Shown: piece by piece, positions 19,050 through 29,460 of the stretch
Numbering within the stretch: the first letter of the stretch is position 1
How the letters are laid out: every line of letters begins with the position of its first letter
Assembly (NCBI GenBank): GCA_025766275.1
Contig: JAFKAC010000036.1
Span: forward strand, 539,785 to 603,784
Origin: Lactarius indigo
Lineage: Eukaryota; Basidiomycota; Agaricomycetes; Russulales; Russulaceae
Direction of reading: 5' to 3'
DNA length: 64,000 bases
Notes under the pieces: model-generated
What the model was told of the DNA's origin: nothing
The model's database searches: none
The model's input: only the letters and a program-made list of their open reading frames with translations
Position numbers and translations under genes: made by a program

Positions 19050-22000
19050 TTGGACAGTGGTGCGGAGGGCATCATCGTGGATGATGGGTTTGCGCGTGCA
19101 AACAACCTAACAATGAGGACACTAATTAAACCCTTACCAGTTAGAAACGTGGATGGGTCTCCCAACAAGACGGGATCTGTTAGGTATACTACGATCCAGA
19201 GACTACGGATCAGAACTTCTGACGATAACTACCACGACGAAACCGTGGAACTCTATGCAACTACCCTAGGGGAGCACGATATAATCTTAGGAACAGATTG
19301 GCTCCGAGCACATAACCCGGAAATCGACTGGCATCAACCAAAAATAGCCTTCACACGATGCCCAAGAACCTGTACCCTGTCCTCCTCAGCAGTTGTCATC
19401 TCTTCGAAGCTTCCACAAACGCGACATACGACTATTAACATCCTTGAACTTGACTCTGACCAAGAAGCCTGCCTCCCTGTGAACGATGAAATTGAACCCC
19501 TGGAACCTACCTTCATCCAAGATGCCTGCGAACCCTGGCTGTGGATTCACAGCTTCAACAAGTATGACCACCTTGCTATCCGATCCAAAGTAACTACAAG
19601 CACCAAGATAGCAGCACGAACTGCACCCAAGCCTTCCATCGACCACATTCCGAGTCATTTCCAACGTTACACCAAAGTATTCAGTGAAATCGCGTCCCAC
19701 CGACTACCCCAACATCAGCCCTGGGATCACGCAATTGATCTCAAACCAGGAGCCACTATGAAGAATTGTGGCATTTATCGACTTACACCAAAGGAATCCG
19801 ATGCCCTCAAAGAATACATTTCCGAACACCTAAAGAAAGGTTACATTCGATCTTCTAAGTCACCCATGGCTTCCCCCTTCTTTTTCGTTGACAAGAAGGA
19901 TGGCAAACTCCGACCTGTGCAAGACTACCGTGCCCTCAATGATATAACCATTAAGAACGCAGCACCCCTTCCCCTTATCCCTGAACTTATCGACAAACTC
20001 CACGGCGCACGCTACTTCACCAAACTAGATATTCGTTGGGGATACAACAATATCCGCATCCGCGAAGGCGATGAATACAAGGCAGCCTTCAAAACTTCCT
20101 TAGGACTTTTCGAGCCAACCGTAATGACGTTTGGCCTCTGCAACGCCCCTGCCACCTTCCAAACATTTATGAATCAAATCTTCGAGTCCTTGATTGACGG
20201 TGGACACGTAGTGGTCTACCTCGATGACATCTTAATCTTTACGGAAGATATCTCCTCTCTTACAGCGTTGACACACGACGTGCTTCAACGGCTGGAACGC
20301 CACGACCTCTACCTGAAACCTGAGAAATGTACATTTGCACAGACCTCAGTCGAATACCTTGGAATCATCATTGCCGATGGACAAGTTTCTATGGACCCTG
20401 CAAAAGTTGCAGGCATTACCCAATGGCCCACTCCGCGCACTGTCAAACAAGTCCAAGCCTTCCTAGGCTTTTGCAACTTCTATCGACGCTTCATTAAAGA
20501 CTACTCCACTATCGCCCGCCCCTTGTTTGATCTGACCAAGAAAGACGTTCCCTTTTCTTGGGATACCGCGGCGGAAAGCGCTTTCCGCACCCTGATTACA
20601 TGCTTCACCAAAGCTCCTGTCCTTGCCCTGCCTGACCATTCAAAGCCCTTCCGCCTCATCACCGACGCAAGCGATTTTGCTACCGGTGCCATCCTGGAAC
20701 AACCTGATGCCTTGCAACGTTGGCACCCCGTCGCCTTCCTTTCTAAATCCCTCCTTCCTGCCGAGCGTCACTACGAAATCTGCGACAAGGAACTTCTTGC
20801 CATTATCCATGCCTTACATGCTTTCCGCCACTACCTGGAAGGACGGGACGACGTTACTGAGATCTGGTCTGACCATGGCAACCTTGTCTATTTTACCACG
20901 AAACAGAAGCTTTCCCGCCGGCAGGCCCGTTGGGCCTTGTTCCTCTCTCGCTTCCAGTTCATCATCATCCACAAGCCTGGTACACAGAACAAATCTGATG
21001 CACTGTCTCGGCGCCCAGATCATAAAAAGGGGATAGCGGATGAAGATGAAAAGCGAGTACTCCTGGATACCAAATATTTTTCCATCAATGCGGTACAAAA
21101 AACTGCAGTAACCATCCAAGGAGATACCACCCTCCGACAACGTATCAAAAACACCCAGACCTACGACAAGGAAGTCAGCATGGCCCTGGAATCTCTTCTG
21201 AAGAATGGCCCTCGATCCCTAGCTAAAGGCCTAGAAGAGTGGAACCTAGAAGACGGCATTATCTTGTTCAAAGGACAAGTCTACGTTCCAAAAGACGATA
21301 ACCTACGAAGAGACATTGTTAAAACATACCATGACCACATCGCCACGGGACACCCTGGGCGATGGAAAACCTATGAGTTAATATCCCGAGACTTCTGGTG
21401 GCCAGGCATATCAACCTTCGTTAAAACCTATGTTGATGGTTGCGCCACATGCCAAACCACTAAAATCAAACCACGCACCCAAGTACCCCTACAACCAAAC
21501 GCAATACCTGAAGAAATATGGGGGACCATCACAATGGACTTCATCACCGACCTTCCCCTATCCCACAACTATGATTCACTATTTGTAGTGGTTGATCGAC
21601 TCAGTAAAGCTATAATCATTTCCCCTTGCAACAAAACCATCACGGCAGACGAAACAGCCCAACTCTACCTTGAAAACGTCTGGAGACGTACTGGCCTACC
21701 TCGACAAGTCATTTCCGACAGAGGCCCCCAATTTGCATCAAAGGTCATGCAAGAAATTTGGAACAAACTCGGAGTCAAATCCACACTATCTACAGCCTTC
21801 CACCCGCAAACCGATGGAGAAACTGAACGTGTCAATCAAGAACTTGAACAATACCTTCGTGTTTTCTGTAACTTCCAACAAGATAACTGGGTGGACCTAA
21901 TCCCATTTATGGAATTTGCACACAATGCCCGACAACACAGCGCGACCCACAAATCACCCTTCGAGGTTTGGTATGGATACAAACCAGAGTTCATTCCCCC

Positions 22001-22463
22001 TACCCACTTCACCACCAAAATACCCGCAGCCGAGGAAAGATTAAATGCACTAAATCAAATCCGCTCCGAAGTTACCGCAGCCCTTAAGGTAGCAGCGGAA
22101 GTCATGAGAATGTCAAAAACACCCACCCCCTCTCATGAATTCAAGACAGGCGATTTAGTCTGGCTGGAAGGAACCAACATCCATACTACCCACCCCAAAG
22201 CTAAGCTCGCCCCACGACGCCACGGCCCCTTTAAAGTCCTTTCTACCTGGGGAGTCAATTGCAAGCTCCAACTCCCCAAGACGTGGCGCATCCACCCAGT
22301 CTTCCATAACTCCTTGATCTCTCCATACAAAGAAAACACCACGCATGGTCCTAACTTCACCAGACCACCCCCCGAAATTGTCCAAGGGGAAGACGAACAC
22401 TATGAAGTCGAAAAGGTCCTGCAGTCAAAGGTATCGCCCAACAAGAAGGCATACTTTACCTGA
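19050..22463 (+). CDS. pol: Element C Pol, frameshifted in the chromodomain
   Basis: The frame is open from the gag stop. Protease LLDSGAEGIIVDD (near 19050), RT with VVYLDDILIF (near 20210), RNase H with LITDASDFATGA (near 20655) and SDHGNLVYF, integrase zinc domain (HDHIATGHPG and CATCQTTK) and DDE core (TMDFITDLP, VVVDRLSKA, HPQTDGETERVNQ). A chromodomain starts at HYEVEKVL near 22400. Relative to D one G is missing near 22448, so the frame ends early. The rest of the chromodomain (IKWKGYPDSENSW) is still readable in another frame to about 22615. Catalytic residues look intact. Confidence 0.93.
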   Translation: MDSGAEGIIVDDGFARANNLTMRTLIKPLPVRNVDGSPNKTGSVRYTTIQRLRIRTSDDNYHDETVELYATTLGEHDIILGTDWLRAHNPEIDWHQPKIAFTRCPRTCTLSSSAVVISSKLPQTRHTTINILELDSDQEACLPVNDEIEPLEPTFIQDACEPWLWIHSFNKYDHLAIRSKVTTSTKIAARTAPKPSIDHIPSHFQRYTKVFSEIASHRLPQHQPWDHAIDLKPGATMKNCGIYRLTPKESDALKEYISEHLKKGYIRSSKSPMASPFFFVDKKDGKLRPVQDYRALNDITIKNAAPLPLIPELIDKLHGARYFTKLDIRWGYNNIRIREGDEYKAAFKTSLGLFEPTVMTFGLCNAPATFQTFMNQIFESLIDGGHVVVYLDDILIFTEDISSLTALTHDVLQRLERHDLYLKPEKCTFAQTSVEYLGIIIADGQVSMDPAKVAGITQWPTPRTVKQVQAFLGFCNFYRRFIKDYSTIARPLFDLTKKDVPFSWDTAAESAFRTLITCFTKAPVLALPDHSKPFRLITDASDFATGAILEQPDALQRWHPVAFLSKSLLPAERHYEICDKELLAIIHALHAFRHYLEGRDDVTEIWSDHGNLVYFTTKQKLSRRQARWALFLSRFQFIIIHKPGTQNKSDALSRRPDHKKGIADEDEKRVLLDTKYFSINAVQKTAVTIQGDTTLRQRIKNTQTYDKEVSMALESLLKNGPRSLAKGLEEWNLEDGIILFKGQVYVPKDDNLRRDIVKTYHDHIATGHPGRWKTYELISRDFWWPGISTFVKTYVDGCATCQTTKIKPRTQVPLQPNAIPEEIWGTITMDFITDLPLSHNYDSLFVVVDRLSKAIIISPCNKTITADETAQLYLENVWRRTGLPRQVISDRGPQFASKVMQEIWNKLGVKSTLSTAFHPQTDGETERVNQELEQYLRVFCNFQQDNWVDLIPFMEFAHNARQHSATHKSPFEVWYGYKPEFIPPTHFTTKIPAAEERLNALNQIRSEVTAALKVAAEVMRMSKTPTPSHEFKTGDLVWLEGTNIHTTHPKAKLAPRRHGPFKVLSTWGVNCKLQLPKTWRIHPVFHNSLISPYKENTTHGPNFTRPPPEIVQGEDEHYEVEKVLQSKVSPNKKAYFT

Positions 22464-22615
22464 TTAAATGGAAGGGGTATCCCGACTCCGAGAATTCCTG
22501 GCTCCCTGCCTCTCAAATGTCCCACGCCCAAGACCTTGTCCAGCGCTTCCACAAGGACAACCCCTCCGCCCCTCAACCAAAGAACACTAGTGCTCGTGGA
22601 ATAGCACAGCGTTAA
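22464..22615 (+). pseudogene. Element C chromodomain remainder, out of frame
   Basis: Encodes the second half of the chromodomain (LIKWKGYPDSENSW) and a tail ending just before the polypurine tract, shifted by the single-base loss near 22448. Element D carries the intact version. Confidence 0.8.
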
Positions 22616-22623
22616 AAAGGGGA
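22614..22623 (+). promoter_or_regulatory. Element C polypurine tract
   Basis: AAAAAGGGGA, three bases before the 3' LTR, the usual place for plus-strand priming in LTR elements. The same tract is next to the 3' LTR of D. Confidence 0.75.
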
Positions 22624-22626
22624 TAC

Positions 22627-23306
22627 TGTCACGAACCTATAATTCGGTCGTGACTCAAGGGCGCTTAGGACCGGCCCGCGTCGGACCGGTCTTATGTAAT
22701 CACCTTCCTAAAGGGGAATTCCGAATCGGAGTTTGAATTCTGTTCTCAAACGATCACGTGATCAGTCACGTGATCAGTCACGTCCCTCAAGCCACGTGTT
22801 GTGTACACGTGTACTTATCAACAAGTTGATTGTTGATCAATCAACGAAGATAATCATCCAAGTCATCACCCCTCGGGGATTCCCGCATTGACTGCGGAAT
22901 CATGCCATTCTGACGCAAGATTGCGCCATCGACTGCGGCGCAGCCGTTCTATGTTTAAACCTCTTTCGATTGGACTCTATTGTTAGATGTCTCTAGAATG
23001 TTCCTTTGCGCAGTACTGCGCAGCACCCGTGGACAGGCCCTAAGCCTGCCCTAAACCTACGCACAGACCACCCCCTGTAGTATATAAGCTGGTGCAATTC
23101 TACGGACAGTCCCTCAGACTGTCCACTTGTGACATCTTCCCTCTTGCCTCTCAGCTCCTTCGAGTGTCCCACCTTGTGTGTGCCGCTATCCTCTTTGAGT
23201 CAAGAACGCCTTCTCTCCGCGTCTTCCATTCCTCTCTCTGTTCCCGCCTCGCCCGCCGTCGTCTTCAACGTATCCCTCGCTGTCGAGTGACAGTGAGTTC
23301 ACCACA
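22627..23306 (+). repeat. Element C 3' LTR
   Basis: 680 bp, apparently identical to the 5' copy except for one extra T in the run near 23229. Followed by the CCCAG duplication, after which the pol frame of element B resumes. Confidence 0.95.
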
Positions 23307-23598
23307 CCCAGTATTCCACGCATCCCTCCTGATGCCATACAAAGAAACCTCCATATGTGGAAAGAACTTTACGGAACCACCCCCAGATCTAGTAGATGGA
23401 GAACAGGAGTGGGAAGTCGAGAAAATACTAGAGACAAGACGCCACAGGAACCAGTTACAGTTCCTAATCAAGTGGAAAGGATACTCCGATGCACACAATA
23501 GCTGGGAACCAGAAAAGAACCTCAACGCCCCAGAACTTATTCAGGAACACTTTGAAAGCAACCCCAGAAGCGAAGGAGCAAAGCAATGGTTAAAATGA
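23307..23598 (+). pseudogene. Element B pol, chromodomain end
   Basis: Continues B Pol after element C: VFHASLLMPYKE, then a complete-looking chromodomain (EWEVEKILETR, FLIKWKGYSDAHNSWEPE). The frame joins exactly to 13500 once C and one CCCAG are removed. Chromodomains guide integrase to methylated histone H3 in related chromoviruses. The stop is at 23596-23598, 51 nt before the next ORF. Confidence 0.9.
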
Positions 23599-23649
23599 AA
23601 GGAAGTAACAATACGAACAGTAACCACCTTCCCCACTAGCTTCTTCACC

Positions 23650-25068
23650 ATGCCCTCTCGCTCCTCCTCTGTAGAACGCCTTGTTGCTCGTGCCATGGAA
23701 AGAGGCTCCTTTGACGAAACACCCTCTGTCACACCCTCCTCTGGCTATTCTCCCTTCCCAGCACAACCCCCTTCCTTGCCTTCACTCATTCAGGAACCAC
23801 AGCCCATCGATCCCACCATGCCCAGCGTCATAGAAACAGAAGGAGGAGGAATAGCCCTTCGTGTTCCCCCTCCTGAACACACAGCTCCCCCTACTCCTGA
23901 GATACACCAACCTACCACCTCCCCCCCTGATCCTAGAGTGACCATGGCTCGCCTCAGCGAAATAGCCAACGACCCAATCATGGACGCACTCCCCATTAAC
24001 TATGAAAGGATGCACATCACTGCTGAAGAAGATGACGACCCTGGCTACCCCTTCTTCTTGAATGACCCTTGGAGCAGCCACTATGTCCACTTCCTCATCC
24101 CTGACGACGCTGACCCAACCTTGTATGTCTGAAAGGATGCTAAATGGATCAAGATCAGTGAGAACAAAGAAGACGTCATCGGCACCATAGGCAAGAACCT
24201 CCCTCACTATGGCCTCCCCCTCTTCCTCCTTCCCAGAGACGACGACCCCCACAATCCAGCTCCCCCCATCACTCCAGCTCAGATGCAGAACTTCGATGAA
24301 GCTTCCCCCACAGCCAGACAAGTTGACGAAGTCCTAGAAGACCTGGGAGATGACCACCTCACAGCAGAAATCTCCAGGACTCGCCGATTCTTGCGAAACC
24401 AGAAGGCCCTCCGAAAGGAGATTGAAGGCCTGTACAAGACGATGGAGCCCCTCAAAAGGCACCTCCTCAACATGGACATGCAATTAACCAGTACCCGAAG
24501 GAGGTTGCAAGAGCACAAGGCCTATGTCCGGATTGCAGACCAGTGGCTCACACTACACCCTCCTCCTCCTGAAGAAGAGACTCACCCCTTCGGAGTTCAC
24601 CCCATTCCTGCCCCTGCTCCACCTCGCTACCACTCCATGCCAAGACTCCACGACGAACCAGAAGGACCTAGCCCCTCTGCAGAAAGGAAGAAGAGACGCA
24701 AGCGCAGGGCCAACAAGAAGGAGACTGGCACCATTCGACTTTGTTACAGGTGTCAGTCTGAAGACCACCTCTCCTTCGCCTGCCCTCAAAAACAGAAGTT
24801 TTGCTGGAGGTGTTCGAGCACTGACCACTTCCCCTATCAGTGCCTCTGGCCAGCCCCAGAAGAACGCACTCAGTGGTGTGGCAAGTGTTTTACCAGCAAC
24901 AGCCACGAAGAAATCAAGTGCCCCAAGTATGAAAATTGTCGCAAGTGTGGGGCCCATGGTCCCTTCAATTTCCTTCGCCAACATCGCTGCCCCCTCCCTC
25001 GCGAAAGCACCCCCTCCAATGATGTAGACAACGATGTCTATGACCTGATGGACTTCAAAGCACTCTAG
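23650..25068 (+). pseudogene. Element B post-pol zinc-knuckle protein
   Basis: Begins MPSRSSSVERLVARAMERG, has a disordered Pro-rich part, the block PINYERMH followed by acidic residues and PFF, a helical part (near 24280-24520) and four Cys/His knuckles (CYRCQSEDHLSFAC, CWRCSSTDHFPYQC, CGKCFTSNSHEEIKC, CRKCGAHGPFNFLRQHRC). One TGA at 24130-24132, likely from CGA, splits it into two in-frame pieces. Homologues occur in elements E (fused to Pol), G and J. Role unknown; the knuckles suggest nucleic-acid binding. Confidence 0.8.
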
Positions 25069-25094
25069 GGAGAGTTGACTTAGAGAGGGGCTCA

Positions 25095-25674
25095 TGTTAT
25101 GATCCAACGCTTCGGACCTCAGTCACAGTATGTCTCCACCCTGCCTTTCCCCTTCTGTACTATACCTTGTTACCAAAGGAGCTACTATTACTAGTGGCGT
25201 TGTTTCTTTTGATCCGAACTCCTGCTTGCTCTGTTTAGTCTCTTTGATATTGTGTGGACTTGTGTTCATGTTGTTTGGAACCCTGTCCTATATAAACCTG
25301 TACCATAGACCATAGGAAGCCAGACTTGGCTTTGTTTGCAATCTAGCAACCTTGCCTCCGTACTTTGGTGTGACTTCGCCTTATTCCCCTCTTCTTGTGC
25401 ATCCCCTACCTCAGTCCCTAACCAGGACACTTCGAAGTCTTTGCAGTTGAACTATATCAACGTGTCACACCTGTTATACTCTGTGCACTAGCAAGATCAA
25501 GTGTAGAGAAGTGTCAGACACTTTGGACGAGGAGTCCTACATTACAGAGTAGTGCTGCACCCTGTGCCACACTTTCACCACTTGTATTTCATAGCAATAA
25601 GACAATAGAAGTCTTCGCTTGATACTTGTGTGATTAGACACCTTTAGAACCCACGCCCCTGCTAGGGTGTAACA
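25095..25674 (+). repeat. Element B 3' LTR
   Basis: 580 bp, TGTTATG at the left end and GTAACA at the right (the terminal CAT has changed to TGT). It keeps the intact TATATAAAC box at 25289 and the initiator at 25322-25332. Followed by the CAGCT duplication. Confidence 0.95.
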
Positions 25675-27865
25675 CAGCTGTCCCTAATAATACCCCATCT
25701 GGTGACTTGACCATCCCAGGCCCCACTCCTAAACCAGCCCTCATCCTCACTGGGGCCTTCCTCTTGCTGGGTGACCAGGCAGAGGTTATGCTTCCTCCCT
25801 TGCCTTCCCCTGACCTGCTGGTCTTGGTCATTTGACAGGCATCCTCACCTACCCCCACCCCTGACACCTTTCTCAAACATGAAGTCTGTGCTGCTCATTG
25901 CCTTTGGATGGATGAATGTGGCCAGGCACCACCTAAGTCTATTGAGCATCTCCTCCAACAGGACTATAGTGCACACACCATTGGCAACCCTGTTGTGTGG
26001 GACTTGGTGTGCTGGATGCACCATGTCCCCAGGGTCACTGTAACTGAATTCCTCATCCAGCACCCTGTGTCTGATGGTCTCCTAGCTGCCGTGGAACATG
26101 CCTTTGCAACATGTCTCACACAACTCTGGGAGAACCTTGAACTTCACTCTATTCATGCTGCCTCAGCATGTGATGCTATTTCTGTGTGGTGGGCCAATGG
26201 TGGTCATCCTTTTGCTCTGGCCCTGGCTGAGGTGATTCAGGCTGCCCCTAAGGACCCTGCTTCCTCTTCCGGTTCCACTGATGTGCATGGGCAATGTGAG
26301 GTGCCCATTTCTGTCAGCAGTGACAGTGTCAAGTTGATCATGCCCTGAGAGGTGGCTGCTGCAGGATGGGCCCTGTGCCATGTGTCTCACCACACAGGCT
26401 CTGTGGTTCCCCCCCTGAGCTGCCACCCCTCTATCTCCTTTTGCGAAGTGAGTGATGTGCCTGATCCACCAGCTGGTGATGGCAATAGCACCTCCTCCTC
26501 TACCCTGATGCTGATGCCTGCTGCACAGGTCTCCTTCTTGGAGGGACCCAACGCACCCCCAGCAGTGGCTGCCTCGTCTGTGCCTGTTGCCAACATGGGC
26601 CACATGGATGGTGCTGGACACATGTCAAGTGCCTACATCACCCTGACTGGGTCCACACCCACCCCTCCTCCAAATGCGTACTGGGAACCAGAAGGCCAGC
26701 AAGATGTGCACGCCATCCTGGATGTGCTGCACCAGATTGCCACAGTCTGAGCCTCCCAGATCCCTGAGGAGCCTGCACCCAATATGCTCATGGCATGGGC
26801 CAAGAAGCACCAGTGGGAGCTCAATGCCCAGCAGTTCAGCTATGCTTACTATGTGTGGCAGGAGCCTTTGCTGCCCCTTCCCTGTGGACTGCTGGCTGAG
26901 TGGGGCAAGAACCTCACCCACGTGTTTGACCTGGTCAGCATGGTGCTTACCCTTGGGACTGGCCCCCCCTCCCAACAGGACAAATGGGCCTTGTCTTCAA
27001 ACACTTGGTTCTGTGGAGCAACAATTCTGCTCTCCTCCATCACCACCAGCATTCTGGACAGTTCAAACTTTTTCAAGCAAGGTTCATTTCCCATTGATCC
27101 ATGCAACAACACCTTCCACCTGGAGGAGTCCCTCCCTGTTCCAGAAACACAGCTCAACTATCTAAAGGAGCATGTGGCTCAGTTGTCCAGTGAGCTGATG
27201 GCCACTGGCAACCAGGTGATGATGGATGAGGAATCCAAATGGACCCACATCAGGGAGATGGAGGTGGTTGATTATAAAAATCAGATTTGGCAGGAGTTGG
27301 AGCCTGAATTCAAGGAGTGGCAGGATGAGTTGCTTTCTGGTCTTATGGGCCAGGAGGTGGATGCCACCCTATGCATGCTACTGGTGTGGCTGGAGGCCGA
27401 GGGACCCTGTCTAAAGGATGAGGCCCTGCAGGCCTGCCAGGCTGTGGCCCTGTCTGATGATTTTAAGGTGCAATGAACCAAGGAGTTTGATGAGACTGCA
27501 GCAGCTGAGGTGAAAGCTGCCTTCTTGGAGGAGCTATGTGACGATTATTGATGCACCACCTTGAAGGAAGTGGAAACTGAATGGCACCAGTGGAAGGATG
27601 ATAAGCTCGCTAAGGCTAAGACTGAGGCACTGTGCTCCCTTTCCCTGGACTACATGTTGGTGCACTGTGGGGACAATGCTGCAGTGCTCATTGCTGAAAA
27701 GCATGAGTTTGCCAAGGGATATGTCTCTGAAAACTACCAACAGTGGGTCAGCCAAGCTCTGGAGGAGTGCTGGCCATCTGTTGAGGCTGAGGCTCAGAAG
27801 TGGACGAGGGACCAATACCTCAACCTTGAACTCACCTGGATTTGGCCAGAGGTTGGTGCTGAAGC
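25675..27865 (+). pseudogene. Unknown protein, main piece, broken only by TGA codons
   Basis: Starting at 25680 the frame of 7724-7945 continues for about 728 codons with exactly five stops, all TGA (25833, 26346, 26748, 27474, 27549). Each is explained by CGA to TGA. The translation is Trp- and Glu-rich, with a likely coiled-coil half (ETQLNYLKEHVAQLSSEL, then KEVETEWHQWKDDKLAKAK). CpG is rare across the region. No family is recognised; it could be a decayed gene of repeat X or of the host. A Mutator-like element interrupts it at 27866, and a few more codons follow at 29446-29460 before LTR K. Confidence 0.55.
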
Positions 27866-29445
27866 AGTGGCCGTTTTTCCACAGGGAATCACGCCCCCAA
27901 ATAGGAAGGTGCAAAGTAAGTCACATTTTTTTCTGTCATCACAAAATGGGCTTCCCTGAACAATATTCGAGCTCAGTTAAAAAGTAACTTCCTTATTTGT
28001 AAACATGAATCTCATATGTTTTTCTTGAGATATTCCATAGCTTAACACAAAGATAAGTATATTATTATTATCTAATTAGTCTACATCTCTTTTTTTTCTA
28101 AGTCGTACAATGGCACATGAAAACAAGCAGGCACAGTAAATGCACCCGCTTGGAGTCCACAGGCCCTTCTGCTGCGCGACACATGGGGAAGCGGGGACAG
28201 TTAGTCCTTGTGTGCCCCTCTCCACGCAAACGGGGCGGCACGGGAAGGGGACACAACCGGTGGAGGGGTGGTGCCTTTCCCTCTTTCCCTTTCCACGCCA
28301 CCCCACAGGATCGAATCAGCTTGCCCTCACGTGCCCCCTTTCCGCACAAACAGGGTGGCGTGACAACAGGAGAGGGGGCGGTGTACCCTTGTGTGCCCCT
28401 TCTGCGTGAACGAGGCAGTGCGGCCATGGGGAAGGAGGCAGGTGATGGGGAGAGGGAGGTGGTGGCGTGCCCTTGTGCACCCCGCTTCCACGCAAACGGG
28501 GCGGCGCAGTCATGGGGGGAGGTGATGGGGAAAGGGGGGCGATGGCCCCTCTTGCGCGAATGGGTTGGCATGGCCACAGGGAAAGAGGAGGCAGGGTGCA
28601 ACAGGGAGAAGGGGGGCATGTGCCTTCGTGCGCCCCCCTTCCATGTGAATGGGTGGCGCAGCCAGGGGGAAAGTGGGGGTGGGGGCGAGGGGGCCGGCAT
28701 GCCATGTTCGCCCCCTTCCCTTGCAAGTGGGGCAATGTGCCCTCATGTGCCCCCTTTCCACGCGAACCTGGGGGCATGGACAGGGGGGAAGGGATGGGGA
28801 GGTGGCAACAGGAAGAGGTGGCGGTGACGTACCTTTGCGTGCACCCCTTTCCACGCAAATAGGGCGGCACGGATAGGGGGAAAGGGGAGAAGGGGGCGCG
28901 GGCCTTTGTACGCCCTCTTTCCGTGCAGACAAGGGGGCGTGGACATGAAGGGAGGGGTAGAGGAGGGGGTAGCATACCCTTGTGCCCCCCTGCGCCCCTT
29001 TTCTCTGCACAAAGGGGCAGTGGTCGACGCAGGTGAGGGGGGAAGGGGAAGCGGGCGACTCACCTTCGTGCGCCCTCTTTCTGCATGCACAATGCAGGGG
29101 AAGGGGAGGGGCGGGCGACGCAGAGAGGAGAGGAGAGGAGGGAGGAGGGAGAGACTCCAAGCGGGTGCATTTACCATGCCCACTTGTTTTCATGCGCCAT
29201 TGTACAACTTAGAAAAAAAAGAGATGTAGACTAATTAGATAATAATAATATACTTACCTTTGTGTTAAGCTATGGAATATCTCAAAAAAAACATATGAGA
29301 TTCATGTTTACAAATAAGGAAGTTACTTTTTTAACTGAGCTCGAATATTGTTCGGGGAAGCCCATTTTGTGATGACAGAAAAAAATGTGACTTACTTGGC
29401 ACCTTCCTATTTGGGGGCGTGATTCCCTGCGGAAAAACGGCCACT
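27866..29445. mobile_element. Non-autonomous Mutator-like DNA transposon with long inverted repeats
   Basis: Terminal inverted repeats of about 292 bp (27866-28157 and 29153-29445), outer end AGTGGCCGTTTTTCC, flanked by a perfect 9-bp duplication TGCTGAAGC (27857-27865 and 29446-29454). Long inverted repeats with 9-bp duplications are typical of the Mutator superfamily. Removing the element restores the interrupted frame (GAEAKA). The 1-kb middle has no transposase, only GC-rich repeats. Class assignment is by structure only. Confidence 0.8.
28158..29152. repeat. GC-rich minisatellite-like core of the Mutator-like element
   Basis: About a dozen degenerate copies of a motif like CTTTCCACGCAAACGGGG, spaced roughly 45-115 bp (for example near 28222, 28340, 28480, 28640, 28755, 28845, 28915). 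G and C runs alternate. Long open frames on both strands here follow from the composition and repeats. I do not regard them as genes. Confidence 0.65.
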
Positions 29446-29460
29446 TGCTGAAGCTAAGGC

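Larger units (their letters stand above)
13502..23306 (+). mobile_element. Element C: young gypsy family 2 chromovirus with three extra 5' ORFs
   Basis: LTRs at 13502-14180 and 22627-23306 appear to differ by only a 1-bp indel, and the target duplication CCCAG lies at 13497-13501 and 23307-23311. Internal order: primer-binding site, ORF1, ORF2, ORF3, gag, pol with chromodomain. CpG content is high, unlike its host B, which fits a recent insertion. One base is missing in the chromodomain near 22448, so even this young copy is probably not autonomous. Confidence 0.95.
7946..25674 (+). mobile_element. Element B: gypsy family 1 chromovirus, complete but dead, host of element C
   Basis: Matching 580-bp LTRs (7946-8525 and 25095-25674) and the 5-bp duplication CAGCT (7941-7945, 25675-25679) define the insertion. 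The internal order is leader, gag, protease, RT, RNase H, integrase, chromodomain and a separate zinc-knuckle ORF. Element C (13502-23306) is inserted near the end of pol. Several in-frame TGAs and one TAG make it non-functional. Confidence 0.95.

Noticed and set aside
25680..27865. TGA read as tryptophan or selenocysteine in the unknown frame
   Set aside because: TGA ends ordinary frames elsewhere in the window, in-frame TGAs in A, B and D align with CGA in sister copies, and CpG is depleted here.
28098..29193. Several overlapping open frames of 100-236 codons inside the Mutator-like element
   Set aside because: GC-rich repeat composition leaves all six frames poor in stops. No transposase motif.
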